64,000 nucleotides of DNA from CAIVVT01 sp963838205 (GTDB taxonomy: Bacteria; Acidobacteriota; Terriglobia; Bryobacterales; Bryobacteraceae). Every line of letters begins with the position of its first letter. Within the stretch, counting starts at the first letter, position 1. This document shows positions 46,801 to 54,831 of the stretch, piece after piece. The notes beneath the pieces are model-generated. The model was not told the DNA's origin, did not search any database, and worked only from the letters and a program-made list of their open reading frames with translations. Location of the stretch: assembly GCA_963838205.1 (NCBI GenBank), contig CAWIQF010000017.1, positions 1 to 64,000 on the forward strand. The letters run 5' to 3'. Made by a program: the position numbers and the translations under genes.

Positions 46801-47037
46801 ACGGCGTGCCGCGTCAGGCTGCGGCCGATTCTGATGACGTCGCTCGCCACGATCATCGGCATGCTCCCGATGGCCATGAAGCTCGGCACGGGCGCGGAGC
46901 AGTACGCGCCGATGGCGAAGGCCATCATCGGCGGACTGACGACTTCGGTGTTGTTGACTGTGTTTATCGTGCCCGCGGCGTACGTTTTGATCTACCGGCA
47001 CAGGCGTGCGCCGACACAACCGGAGCGCGCCGAATGA
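43855..47037 (+). CDS. RND-family efflux permease (second pump)
   Basis: 1,060 residues of full RND architecture: TM1 (YFIIVVCLVLVVVGVVSLV) then MPVDLFPTINLPEVVVATFY, two periplasmic porter domains, and the TM4 proton-relay region as ALAFSRVIDNSVISLENIF. There the usual Asp-Asp is Asp-Asn, so only one acidic residue remains at this position. TM10-12 include GVLMLIGIADSNSILIVDFA. It is therefore an atypical HAE-like pump. It follows the adaptor closely and its stop overlaps the possible tolC start (ATGA at 47034). It is not a close copy of the pump at 33066. Confidence 0.92.
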   Translation: MPGFSIRNPYFIIVVCLVLVVVGVVSLVRMPVDLFPTINLPEVVVATFYSGMPPQDIEVDITNPLERFFTLASGIDHMESRSMLGVSIIKVYFQPGTNADADVTELSNLALADLKRLPPGTLPPVVLKFDASSLPVCLVTLKGEGLTQTELHDIGQFTIRNQIAVVKGAEIPPPFGGKYRQAMVYVDPYKLLSRQLSLMDVVEAVNKNNLILPAGDVKIGPYDYYVYSNSLVEKVDDINNIPIKTSGASWVTVGDVGEAKDANQIQYNVVRVDGQRSAYLPIMKQGGDTNTIEVVNGIREMLPKLIDIPKQLVRSVVFDQSAFVKEAIRTVLHEGLLGLALTSLMILIFLGSMRATFAVFLSIPLSALATFVVLSLMGSTVNTMILGGIALAFSRVIDNSVISLENIFRHLEMGSSPAVAAEQGGAEVNLAVLAATLVDVVDFLPVVFLFGVSKFLFSALALSFGLSMIASFVVAMTVIPLFCSKYMKSVPGAGHHTPLEAEEKLPEDTGRSWGGRFNAAFNRAFNRFLDLYERRVRWALERPGLTVAALGGLFVASFAIYPLLGVSFFPRTDAGQFTINLKAPTGSRIERTEGCAAQVEDLIRKIVPPHDFKMVVSNIGVVPDFSALYTSNAGSYTATIQVALQDDHKTSSFEYMDRVRDAIHKSYPELRTFFSSGSMQDAILNSGMPAPIDVQVSGRNLTADFGVARDLATKFRGLRGVGEVYVPQDMNYPALRLNVDRVHAAELGLSPQEVMYNVITALNSNVMIAPSFWVDHVTGNDYFLTVQYKENGSGSIRNTLDLTNIPLRAAGLKQPTTLDSVVKLETLETPTEADHYQIQRVTDVFVTPLGEDLGGPARQIQVIIAKTNLPPGVRIDLRGMVQGMNQSFKSFGFGMTLSVVLLFLILVAQFRSFIDPLLIMLAIPMGFIGVLIILPLTGTTLNVMSLMGVLMLIGIADSNSILIVDFAHKLEGQGLSVQDAAITACRVRLRPILMTSLATIIGMLPMAMKLGTGAEQYAPMAKAIIGGLTTSVLLTVFIVPAAYVLIYRHRRAPTQPERAE

Positions 47038-47060
47038 GTGGAAGGACCGAGGGCCGCGTG

Positions 47061-48356
47061 ATGAATCGAATTGCCTGGGCGTGCGCGCTGGGTGCACTCG
47101 CGTGCGCCGCGACCGGTTTTGCGCAGAATCCCGCGCCGGAAAAGCTCACGTTGCGCCAGGTCGAAGACCTGGCCTTGAAGAACCATCCTCAAGTGATGGC
47201 GGCGCAGGACCTCTCATTGGCCGCGGGCGAGCAGGTCCGGGAAGTTCGGTCGGCGTATTTCCCCACGTTGAACGCCGACCTGACGGGGTCGCAAGCGAAT
47301 ACAGCAGCGCGCATTGGCGCTGGGGCGCTGGTCGCCTCGCGGCTCTTCGACCGCGCCGGCCAGGGCATCACGCTATCTCAGCTCATCACGGACGCCGGGC
47401 GGACCCACAACCTGGTGGCCAGTTCGAAACTCCAACAACAGGCGGCACAGCAGGATTACCAGGCAACACGTTACGACGTGTTGCTCGCCGTGAACCAGGC
47501 GTACTTCAATACTCTGCAGGCCCAGGCGGTCGTCAGGGTGGCGCAGGAAACGGTGGCGACGCGAAAGCAACTCTTCGATCAGATCTCCGCGCTGGCCGAG
47601 AACAAGCTGAGGTCGCAGCTTGACGTCAACTTCGCCGATGTCAACTTGTCGGATGCCAAACTGTTGCTGCTTCGCGCCGAAGACAATCTCCAGCAGGCCT
47701 TTGCGGAGCTGGCGCGCGCGATTGGCACGGACCAGAGCGCGATGTTCGAGTTAACGGAAGAGCCGCTTCCGCCGAGCCCCCCGCTGCAGCCTGACCCAAT
47801 GATCGCCGAAGCATACAAGAACCGGCCCGAGCTGGCCAGCCTGCGTCTAGCCGGCGAGGCTGCGCACCGCTTTGCAGAGGCGGAAAAAGACCTGTCGCGT
47901 CCGGCCGTGACCCTGGTCGGAGTCGCCGGGTTTCTGCCCGTGATCAACACAAACGGAATCCCGGCCGAGTACGAGGGTGTGGCGGTGAACGTCGATATCC
48001 CAATTCTTAATGGCCATCTCTTCGCCGCGCGCCGGGAAGCCGCGCGTTATCGGGCTTCTGCTGCCGATCAGAGGTTGAAGGATCAGCAACTTCGTGTTGC
48101 GCGCGATGTGCGTTCCGCGTGGGCCAGCACGACCACCGCCCGCCAGCGTCTCGATGTCGCGGCACAGTTCGTCCAGCAGGCAAAGATGGCGCTAGACCTC
48201 GCGCAAGGACGTTACGATCTGGGCTTGTCGTCAATCGTAGAGCTGACGCAGGCTCAGTTGAATTTGACCCGCGCAGAGATCGAGACCCTCAGCGCGAAGT
48301 ATGACTATCAAACTGAGTACTCAGCGTTGCGATTCTCAATCGGTGCATTGCGGTAG
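47061..48356 (+). CDS. TolC-family outer-membrane efflux protein (second pump)
   Basis: 431 residues from the ATG at 47061, which gives a compact signal peptide (IAWACALGALACAATGFAQ); an ATG at 47034 overlapping the RND stop would add nine residues. TolC repeats: LTLRQVEDLALKNHPQVMAA, VNQAYFNTLQAQAVVRVAQE, LAENKLRSQLDVNFADVNLS, and YDLGLSSIVELTQAQLNLTR near the end. It is the outer channel of the rraA/MFP/RND operon and its last gene. A NarL-type regulator starts 117 bp downstream on the same strand. Confidence 0.88.
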   Translation: MNRIAWACALGALACAATGFAQNPAPEKLTLRQVEDLALKNHPQVMAAQDLSLAAGEQVREVRSAYFPTLNADLTGSQANTAARIGAGALVASRLFDRAGQGITLSQLITDAGRTHNLVASSKLQQQAAQQDYQATRYDVLLAVNQAYFNTLQAQAVVRVAQETVATRKQLFDQISALAENKLRSQLDVNFADVNLSDAKLLLLRAEDNLQQAFAELARAIGTDQSAMFELTEEPLPPSPPLQPDPMIAEAYKNRPELASLRLAGEAAHRFAEAEKDLSRPAVTLVGVAGFLPVINTNGIPAEYEGVAVNVDIPILNGHLFAARREAARYRASAADQRLKDQQLRVARDVRSAWASTTTARQRLDVAAQFVQQAKMALDLAQGRYDLGLSSIVELTQAQLNLTRAEIETLSAKYDYQTEYSALRFSIGALR

Positions 48357-48472
48357 AACTTGGGCCCTAAGCGTTGGTTGAAACCACGGAGAATGACGCC
48401 CCCGGAATTCTCCATTCTTATTGGGATTCGGTTCCCGCGTTTACTCTGGGGAGAGATTTCAGGCTACGATCA

Positions 48473-49123
48473 ATGGCACCGATTCGCGTCTTGATTGCCG
48501 ACGATCACCCGCTCATCCGTAGCGGCCTGCGTGTCTTATTAGAACGCGAGAGGGAATTCGAAGTCGTCGGTGAAGCCTCGGATGGTTACGAGGCTCTAGA
48601 TCTCGCGTTGAAGTGTGACCCGGACGTCGCAATGCTCGATGTCGGAATGCCGCGATTGAACGGCATTGACGTGGCGCAACATCTCTCGGCAAGAATGCCG
48701 TCAATCCGCATCATTGTAGTCAGCATGCATTCGGATGAGGGCTACGTGCTGCGTGCTATGAAGGCAGGCGTGAAGGGCTACCTACTGAAAGCCTCCGCGG
48801 AGAGCGACATCCTGAATGCGGTTCGGGCCGTGGCCTCGGGGAATGCATATTTTAGTCCCGAGATCAGCCGCATCCTGGCCGAAGAATTCACCCACGAGAT
48901 GCGCCGGAAAGGGGTTGAGGACAGCTACGACTTGCTCAGCATCCGGGAGAAAGAAATCCTGCAGATTCTGGCAACCGGCAAATCCAATCGTCAAATCGCA
49001 GAAATGATCCACGTCAGCGTGGCCACGGTGGAAACCCATCGCAGCAACATCCTTCAGAAACTCAACCTGCACAGCTTGCCGGAGTTGATCCTCTATGCGG
49101 TGCGGAGAGGTCTGATCTCATGA
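48473..49123 (+). CDS. NarL/FixJ-family response regulator (set B)
   Basis: 216 residues from the ATG at 48473, where the receiver begins (MAPIRVLIADDHPL); the frame extends to 48374. Phospho-acceptor in VAMLDVGMPR and Lys in GYLLKASAESDI. LuxR helix-turn-helix LSIREKEILQILATGKSNRQ and SVATVETHRSNILQKL. It is a paralogue of the set A regulator. Unlike set A it is on the opposite strand from its presumed kinase and the two 3' ends overlap by 31 bp, so the pair is convergent. It follows the second RND operon and may be read through from it. Confidence 0.92.
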   Translation: MAPIRVLIADDHPLIRSGLRVLLEREREFEVVGEASDGYEALDLALKCDPDVAMLDVGMPRLNGIDVAQHLSARMPSIRIIVVSMHSDEGYVLRAMKAGVKGYLLKASAESDILNAVRAVASGNAYFSPEISRILAEEFTHEMRRKGVEDSYDLLSIREKEILQILATGKSNRQIAEMIHVSVATVETHRSNILQKLNLHSLPELILYAVRRGLIS

Positions 49124-50487
49124 GCAACGGACTCCACGGATAGCCCCTCTTTCGGATGGTCCGGTAATGGAAGTTGAACTGCAACGATTGTTCCGCGCCC
49201 GGCGCCGGATTGTATCTGCAGGGCGCCACCAAGGTGGTGGGCGCGTTCTTCCATCCCGAGAAGTCCCAGCCCCTTTTCCCGCTGGGGATCGAAACCGGCA
49301 CCCTCATCCCGCACGGTTAGCATCAGCTTGCCCGAACTCACCCGCGCGTAGACCCAGGCGCTGTGCGCTCCGGCATGCCGCGAACTATTGCGCAGAGCCT
49401 CCTGCACCACCCGGAAGACGCAAGTCTTGTGCTCTTCAGGCAAATCGTCAGGGAGTTGCTCCGCGTTCACCTCTACGTGGAGGTTCGAAGTGCGCGACAT
49501 CTCTCTCGCGAGCCATTTGAGTGCCGGCAAGAGCCCCAGGTCATCAAGCATCGAGGGGCGTAAAAGGAGTGACATGTTCCGTACCACTCGCACGCTGTTG
49601 TCGGAAATGTCGTGCAGAGCGGCTAGCTGCTGCAGCGCTAGTTCCGTGTCGCCGCGCTGTAATACCGCGCCCAGATTGTCAATTCCCAAGCTTATCGCCC
49701 ACAGCGCCTGACCCACTTCATCGTGGAGCTCGCGTGCGACTTGACGCCGTTCATCCTCTTGCGCCCGCAGGACACGGGCCGATAGGCTTCGAAGTTCACT
49801 CCGCGCACGTTCAATTTCAGCGAATCGCGTTTCCGATTCCCTCTCCAGTTGCAGAATCCGCCACAGGCTTATCCCTGCCAGCAGGAGGCCAAGAGTCAGC
49901 ATCAGCGAGACCAATCCGAGCAACCGCGCGCGGAAAAGGGCGAACAATTCGCTGGTTTCACGGCCGCTTGCCTCCAGCCGGTTTTCATTGAGCCGTTCGA
50001 TGTGATCAGTCAGAGTCAGAGTGGCCGCTCGCCGGGGCAATAGCTCGCTTTGAATAAAGGCGGTGCCCTTCGCGCTTCGTTCTGCCGGGCTCCACTGCAA
50101 GGCGGAGTCGAGCGTCTGCAGGTAAGAGCGAGTTCCCTGATCCAGAGTGCGGTAGGTATCCACTTCCTCCGCACGGAGGTACTGTCCGTATTGCGACAGC
50201 TCATCCTGCACTCTTGCTTTCGTTTCTGAGTACGACTGCTGGTCCGATACGGAGGCGGTCACGCCGCTGTCGAACAGAAAGTCACGGACATGCGTGCCGG
50301 ACAAGTAGAGATCAGAACGCAGGCTTTCGAGGATGCGGGTTCGGGCGACGAAGTCCATCCGGTTTCGCTCGTGCCGGGCGTCCATTTCGGACAAGAAGGA
50401 GATGGCCGTGATGCCCAGAGTACCCATAAGGGCTATGAGGCCGCCGAATCCTGCCCAGAGCAGCGCTTTTGTCTGGTTCTGAAACAC
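49093..50487 (-). CDS. HisKA_3 sensor histidine kinase (set B)
   Basis: 464 residues. TM1 (ALLWAGFGGLIALMGTLGIT), a CHASE3-like helical sensor (DFVARTRILESLRSDLYLSG), TM2 (LLGLVSLMLTLGLLLAGISL), a coiled linker, HisKA_3 (QVARELHDEVGQALWAISL) and HATPase (LTVRDEGAGFDPQREKGLGL). It is a paralogue of the set A kinase, with the same LLLRPSMLDDLGL stretch and domain sizes. Its 3' end overlaps the set B regulator gene on the other strand. A receiver-like gene lies directly upstream on the same strand, as in set A. Confidence 0.92.
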   Translation of the reverse strand: MFQNQTKALLWAGFGGLIALMGTLGITAISFLSEMDARHERNRMDFVARTRILESLRSDLYLSGTHVRDFLFDSGVTASVSDQQSYSETKARVQDELSQYGQYLRAEEVDTYRTLDQGTRSYLQTLDSALQWSPAERSAKGTAFIQSELLPRRAATLTLTDHIERLNENRLEASGRETSELFALFRARLLGLVSLMLTLGLLLAGISLWRILQLERESETRFAEIERARSELRSLSARVLRAQEDERRQVARELHDEVGQALWAISLGIDNLGAVLQRGDTELALQQLAALHDISDNSVRVVRNMSLLLRPSMLDDLGLLPALKWLAREMSRTSNLHVEVNAEQLPDDLPEEHKTCVFRVVQEALRNSSRHAGAHSAWVYARVSSGKLMLTVRDEGAGFDPQREKGLGLLGMEERAHHLGGALQIQSGAGRGTIVAVQLPLPDHPKEGLSVESVAHEIRPLRTA

Positions 50488-50619
50488 TTGCGGTCACCTC
50501 ATAAATCGGAAGACTAAGTAAATTGTTGGCAGCTCATCGACGTTCATCGTTTTGACAATTTTGCGAGTAGTGAAACCAACTACATGCAAACCGCCAACCG
50601 CCGATACCAGCAAGTCTAG

Positions 50620-51153
50620 CTATCCTATAGTAAGCACCTGACGCTGGCGGAGTATCCTATCATCTGCGTTCGGGCCCCACCATGATTCACAGCATGAGGT
50701 ATACCACGCCCAGGCGAAGAGGACACGGTCTGTAACCTCTTCCCAATTGAACGGTTTTGCGATTACGTCGTAGGCATAACACCGGCGGCCTTCCCGCCGA
50801 AGGGCCTCATCGCAGAATCGGGATGCTAGGAGCACGCAGGTCGATTGCGGTAGAAAGACGATTCTCTCAACGATTGTCCTCCAGCCTTCTGGCGCCTCCT
50901 CGTCGCAAATGACAAGTGGAATCGGCCGTAGCCTAAGAATATCAGCCGCCTCATCGCAGGAGCTGGCCCAACAAATGTCCCACCACTTCACCACGCCGAG
51001 CACTGCGAGCGACTCTCGTAAAGAGTAGTTTCGTGCTACTAGGAGCACGGCCATCCGATGCTGCATGGACCTAGCGCCGGCGGCCGTCGGCTCGGAGAGA
51101 TTCCGTGAGATGGGAGCTCCCCACAATTTCTGTAATCTTCTCCATGTAAGCAT
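50620..51153 (-). CDS. Receiver-like protein (set B)
   Basis: 177 residues. The ATG at 51153 has GGAGGG eight bases upstream; the longer frame to 51294 runs through a dispersed repeat. REC-like pattern: MAVLLVARNYSLRESLAVLG, an Asp in LVICDEEAPEGW at the phospho site, and an intact Lys-Pro in YDVIAKPFNWEEV. The N-terminal acidic pair is absent. It contains several Trp and Cys residues (AWAWYTSCCESWWG) and no output domain. It sits upstream of the set B kinase, mirroring the set A gene at 41019, which suggests the three-gene set was duplicated as a unit. Confidence 0.6.
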   Translation of the reverse strand: MLTWRRLQKLWGAPISRNLSEPTAAGARSMQHRMAVLLVARNYSLRESLAVLGVVKWWDICWASSCDEAADILRLRPIPLVICDEEAPEGWRTIVERIVFLPQSTCVLLASRFCDEALRREGRRCYAYDVIAKPFNWEEVTDRVLFAWAWYTSCCESWWGPNADDRILRQRQVLTIG

Positions 51154-51199
51154 CACCGGACCCTCCATCGTGGGCGACATTTTGGGGAGCGTCATGTCA

Positions 51200-51310
51200 G
51201 AGAGCGATCTCCTAGCAGTATTCTGAGGCTCCCGTAACCCCACTTGGAATACCATGGCACCCTGATTTCTGTGCTGAAGCGGCGGTATGCCCAATCAGTG
51301 AGACGGACGC
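51200..51310. repeat. Dispersed ~105-bp intergenic repeat, copy 1
   Basis: Matches 52351-52455 in the same orientation. Shared blocks include TCCTAGCAG, TCTGAGGCTCCC, a GGAATACC block, GGCGGTATG and GACGGACGC in the same order. It lies just upstream of the set B receiver-like gene. The rest of the gap to 51629 holds no gene I can support. Confidence 0.6.
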
Positions 51311-51629
51311 GCTGGCCGGCGTAACTCACACATTCGGGTCGTGCAAGCGTGAGTTGTCGGGATCGCCGACAGCGCGGAGAGAATACATGGATCGATCTCC
51401 AGAAGATACAGTCGGTCCCGTATGGACGTTCGGGGGTTTCTGTGGGACACTGCCAAAAGCTGGTTACAGGATTGTGGCAGCCAATCGCAGGTGTATTCTC
51501 CTTTACTTCAGATCGAGTAGGTGGAGGCAAGGAGGCAGGACCGGGGAGGGCGTATCGGTTCCAAGGAATGGCCCGCGCCCCAAGGCCCCGTTGTACGTCT
51601 GAGTCCAATCCTCTCAGGAGATGCAAGTT

Positions 51630-52094
51630 ATGGACTCGATGATTCATCCGACTCATAAAGCCATCCTTTTCCACCTGGAAGAGACACTGGCAGCTGAACT
51701 GGCCGCATCCCTCAAGGCCGCCTGCTGCGAGGTTCACCACATCTCGACGGCTTCGCCTGCCGTTTCGGGCGATCTTGTCTTCTGCACCACCGGCCCTCAA
51801 TTCCACGCTGCGAAGACCATGTTCCCGCATCTGCCGGTGATCGTCGTAAGCCGTTTGCCCGAGACCGATGAGTGGCTGGACGCGCTGGAAGCCGGCGCCG
51901 CCGACTACTGCGCCGCTCCGTTCGAGATTATCCACCTCCGCTGGCTGTTCGAGACGCATGCGGGAGAGGTGCGGAAGGGCACCGCCGGGGAGAAACGGTC
52001 AGCGAAGGGGCCGCAGCCTGATTCGCCGCGGATTCGCCGCGCCAGGTCTGCCGGCTTCATTCGCAGCAGGCAGCAGGAGCAGCAGCGGCGATGA
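51630..52094 (+). CDS. Third receiver-like protein, phospho-site lost
   Basis: 154 residues from the ATG at 51630 (AGGAG about nine bases upstream). REC-like fold pattern: KAILFHLEETLAAELAASLK, then GDLVFCTTGPQFHAAKTMFP where an Asp would be expected but Thr/Gly stand, then LPVIVVSRLPETDEWLDALE and AADYCAAPFEIIHLRWLFE with Ala-Pro in place of Lys-Pro. The C-terminal 30 residues are basic and disordered. It is probably not phosphorylated and may be a pseudo-receiver. It lies next to the set B genes on the other strand. Confidence 0.55.
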   Translation: MDSMIHPTHKAILFHLEETLAAELAASLKAACCEVHHISTASPAVSGDLVFCTTGPQFHAAKTMFPHLPVIVVSRLPETDEWLDALEAGAADYCAAPFEIIHLRWLFETHAGEVRKGTAGEKRSAKGPQPDSPRIRRARSAGFIRSRQQEQQRR

Positions 52095-52350
52095 AAATTG
52101 CGAAAAGTTGCAGGGACTCGCCAAGTCGCTGCACCCCACGCCATTCGGCTGTTTGACGTCGTTCCCCTCGGCCTTCATGCTTGCCGGCTGAATCCCCGCG
52201 CGCCGGGCTGCTTCCTGATGCTCAAAAACTCAGCGGTACGCGTCCGGTCAGCGTGGCGTTAGGGAGACCCGTTGAACCTCCGGCTCACAAAGTGGCATGA
52301 AAGTGGACGCGAGGAGCTGCCACGACCACCGCGCCATGGGCGACTTTTGA

Positions 52351-52455
52351 CAGACCGACCTCCTAGCAGCGCTCTGAGGCTCCCCGAACCCGGCCGGGAA
52401 TACCGTTGCATCCTGGTGCTTTGGTGGCGGTATGTCCAACCAAAGTGACGGACGC
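52351..52455. repeat. Dispersed ~105-bp intergenic repeat, copy 2, cutting a DinB gene
   Basis: Second copy of the unit at 51200-51310. The DinB-like gene loses its family resemblance exactly where this copy begins (about 52460), so its insertion or expansion truncated that gene. The stretch 52095-52350 next to it has no supported gene. Confidence 0.6.
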
Positions 52456-52779
52456 TTTGGGCGGCGGAGCCCGCGCCAGCAGCGCATTGCGCTCGCGCCA
52501 CGACGCCACCAGCGCCGCCCAGCTCAGCCCGGCGTAGTCGTGCAGCCGCACCCACGCCTCCTGCTGGTAGCCCGGCCCTTCGTAATGCCCGTCCAGCGCC
52601 GCCCGCACGAAGCGCTGATGATTGTTGGCCGCCGAATCGAGCAGGTGTCCCAGCAATTCCTTGCGCTGCCAACCGCCCGGCCGGAAGGGCTCGGCGGCCT
52701 GCTCCTCGCTGACCGCGCTCAGGCGCGCTGCAGCGGCCGCGATCCGATCTTCAAACAGCTCTCCCAACTCTGCTGGCAT
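52363..52779 (-). pseudogene. DinB-family protein, 3'-truncated
   Basis: The start at 52779 has AGGGGG upstream. About 105 residues match the DinB/DUF664 four-helix bundle: AEPFRPGGWQRKELLGHLLD with the metal-ligand His in the helix, then SAANNHQRFVRAALDGHYEG and HDYAGLSWAALVASWRERNA. The last helix, with the remaining His ligands, is replaced by translation of the repeat (KASVTLVGHTA and on) up to 52363. A normal protein is about 160 residues with metal-binding His on three helices. This one should be inactive. Relatives include thiol transferases and stress-induced proteins. Confidence 0.65.
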
Positions 52780-52899
52780 GGATACCCCCTGGACTTCAGC
52801 ATGCCACGGCCGTGCGGGCAGGGCAGGGCTTCCAGGTTTAGGAAATCGCGAATACTGTTCCGAGTCTTGGGGTTCATGTAACCGACGCACAATCGGCAT

Positions 52900-52972
52900 G
52901 GGGTCAAGCTTGACCCCCTTACCGGTTTATAATCAGCGGCCTACAGACAGGAAAAGGTCAAGCTTGACCTTT
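52900..52972. repeat. Pair of perfect palindromes sharing GGTCAAGCTTGACC
   Basis: GGGGTCAAGCTTGACCCC at 52900-52917 and AAAGGTCAAGCTTGACCTTT at 52953-52972. Both are perfect, share a 14-bp core and differ in compensated flanking bases. They lie between the divergent DinB remnant and the 3' end of the next gene and look like a REP-type pair. Confidence 0.7.
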
Positions 52973-53054
52973 CTGCCTCCGCTCGCCTTACGCTACCCGC
53001 CCGCGCGGCATCCAGCGCTTCGGCGCGCGCCAGAGAATTCACCGCCGACGGATC

Positions 53055-54638
53055 CTAGCTTCGCTTGTTGTGCTGGACCCCAATGCCCATGCCTTTGATG
53101 GGCTTTTTCAGCACGCCTCGCAATACAGCCAGGCGCGCCATCACCAGCAGATCGGGGTCGGTCACGCGCGCCAGCAGCGGCTCCGCGTCGAGCCCGTGAA
53201 TCGTCGCGGCGGCCACCATCACCGTGCGCCAGCTTTGCATCGAGGGCCAGGACTCGCGCGGCGCAAAGTTGGGATCGTCGGCGTTGGCGTCTTCCTTGTA
53301 AAGCGTTTCGCAGGCCGCCATACCGTGCTCGATCGCCTTGTCGGCCAGATCCACTTCCTTCGCCTTGGCCGCTGTCTCGGCGAATGCGGCCCAAAGCTGA
53401 GCGGCGTTCAGCATGTCCTTGACACCGCGCAGTTCCGTGTCCACCTGCGCGAGCACCTGGTGCGCGCTTTCCGGATCCTTCTCCACGGCCTCCTGCGCAA
53501 TCTGCAGCAGTGTCCGCGCACGAATCGATTCCAGCGGAATCTGCTTTGCTTTCTTGATCGCCGCCAGGGCACTGTCCGTCGCCAGCTTGAGCGCCTCTTC
53601 CGCCAGTGCATCCGAGACCGCATTCAGCCGCATCTGCTCCTGCACCTGTCCATCCGAGTTATGCATGTCGCTGATGCTCTTTGTCTCCGATGTTCGATCG
53701 CCGCCGCTCGATGCCATCGAGGCGCTCCCATCCGGAAAGCGCTCCAGCGCCGCCGCCAACGATGGCCGCTGATCTAGGATCTCCTTGGCGCCTTTCGGAT
53801 CCACGCTTTGCAGAACGCCGATCAGGTCGAACAGTTCGGCATCGGTCTGGTTGTCGAACGTCACCGAGCCTTTGGCCGTACTCTTGGTGACCGACATATC
53901 CTCCGGGCGCTTCATTTTCAGCACCGTCGTCACGGCGCGATGCACCGCCGGGTCGAGCACGGTCCGGGGCGTCGAGCGCCACTGGCCCTGCAACAACAGG
54001 CTGAAGCCCTCGATGTCGCTCTCCGAGGTGAACGACGACGCAGCCGCGGAAAAGATCTGCGTCCGCCGCGCGTCGTCCTCCGCCAGTTCTTTCAACACCA
54101 TGTTGGCTGCCGTATAGGGGTAGGCTTCCGGCGTCGAGTACAGCTCCAGAATTGAAATCGCGCGCTCGAGTTCTTTCTGTTCGATCAGCCTGGATACGAT
54201 CATGAACAGCGGGAAACCCCGTGCCATAGGGCTCAGTCCGGCCAGCAATTCCGCTGCCCCGCCGGGATCGTAATTCGCCATGATCACCAGCACCTGCGAC
54301 TGCGCCTCCCCCAGCTTCCCCCCGGGCGACGGCGGAATCGCCGCGGCCGCACGGAAGGCCTGCGCCAGCAGATCGAGTGTCTGCGCCTTGTCCTCGGCGC
54401 CATACAACTCCGCGGCGTCCATGAGCGCCGCCACTTGCACCGAGAGCGAGGCCGCCGGGATCATCTCCACCGTGCTCTTCAGAAACTCCTGAACCGGATT
54501 CTTCGGAACGGGCTTCTTTTCCCGCTGCCCCTCCGGTTTTTCAACCGGCGCTTTCGCGGCCGGCGCGGCTTCCTGCGCGCTCAAGGCCGCGCAACACACC
54601 AGCGTCATCGCCCAACCCAATCGCCAACCTTGCCGCAT
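53055..54638 (-). CDS. Secreted helical-repeat protein of unknown function
   Basis: 527 residues from the ATG at 54638 (GGGAGGAG upstream). Signal peptide LGWAMTLVCCAALSAQE, a Lys/Pro/Glu linker, then a long Ala-rich, all-helical body with TPR-like pairs: LMDAAELYGAEDKAQTLDLL, SRLIEQKELERAISILELYS, AFAETAAKAKEVDLADKAIE. It is probably periplasmic and may be a scaffold. I know similar proteins only as conserved hypotheticals of acidobacteria. It seems monocistronic, and the palindrome pair lies behind its 3' end. Confidence 0.7.
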   Translation of the reverse strand: MRQGWRLGWAMTLVCCAALSAQEAAPAAKAPVEKPEGQREKKPVPKNPVQEFLKSTVEMIPAASLSVQVAALMDAAELYGAEDKAQTLDLLAQAFRAAAAIPPSPGGKLGEAQSQVLVIMANYDPGGAAELLAGLSPMARGFPLFMIVSRLIEQKELERAISILELYSTPEAYPYTAANMVLKELAEDDARRTQIFSAAASSFTSESDIEGFSLLLQGQWRSTPRTVLDPAVHRAVTTVLKMKRPEDMSVTKSTAKGSVTFDNQTDAELFDLIGVLQSVDPKGAKEILDQRPSLAAALERFPDGSASMASSGGDRTSETKSISDMHNSDGQVQEQMRLNAVSDALAEEALKLATDSALAAIKKAKQIPLESIRARTLLQIAQEAVEKDPESAHQVLAQVDTELRGVKDMLNAAQLWAAFAETAAKAKEVDLADKAIEHGMAACETLYKEDANADDPNFAPRESWPSMQSWRTVMVAAATIHGLDAEPLLARVTDPDLLVMARLAVLRGVLKKPIKGMGIGVQHNKRS

Positions 54639-54831
54639 CGCGAGCTCCTCCCTCTGGGCTGACCGAATCCCCACCGAACGGCTCCGCCAACCAGCCTACC
54701 GGCGCCTGAGCCTCATCCCCGTTGGACGCACTCCGCAGGCCTTCGATAGCCGCGTTTTTTGGAAAAGCTCGAAGTCCTTTTCCCCGCTCGGCGCTGAAGA
54801 AACCTTTGGCTCAACGTTCGCCAAGAGTCGG

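Noticed and set aside
46806..47033. Longer start of the second TolC protein
   Set aside because: It would lie inside the RND gene and precede the signal peptide; the starts at 47034 or 47061 give a proper export signal.
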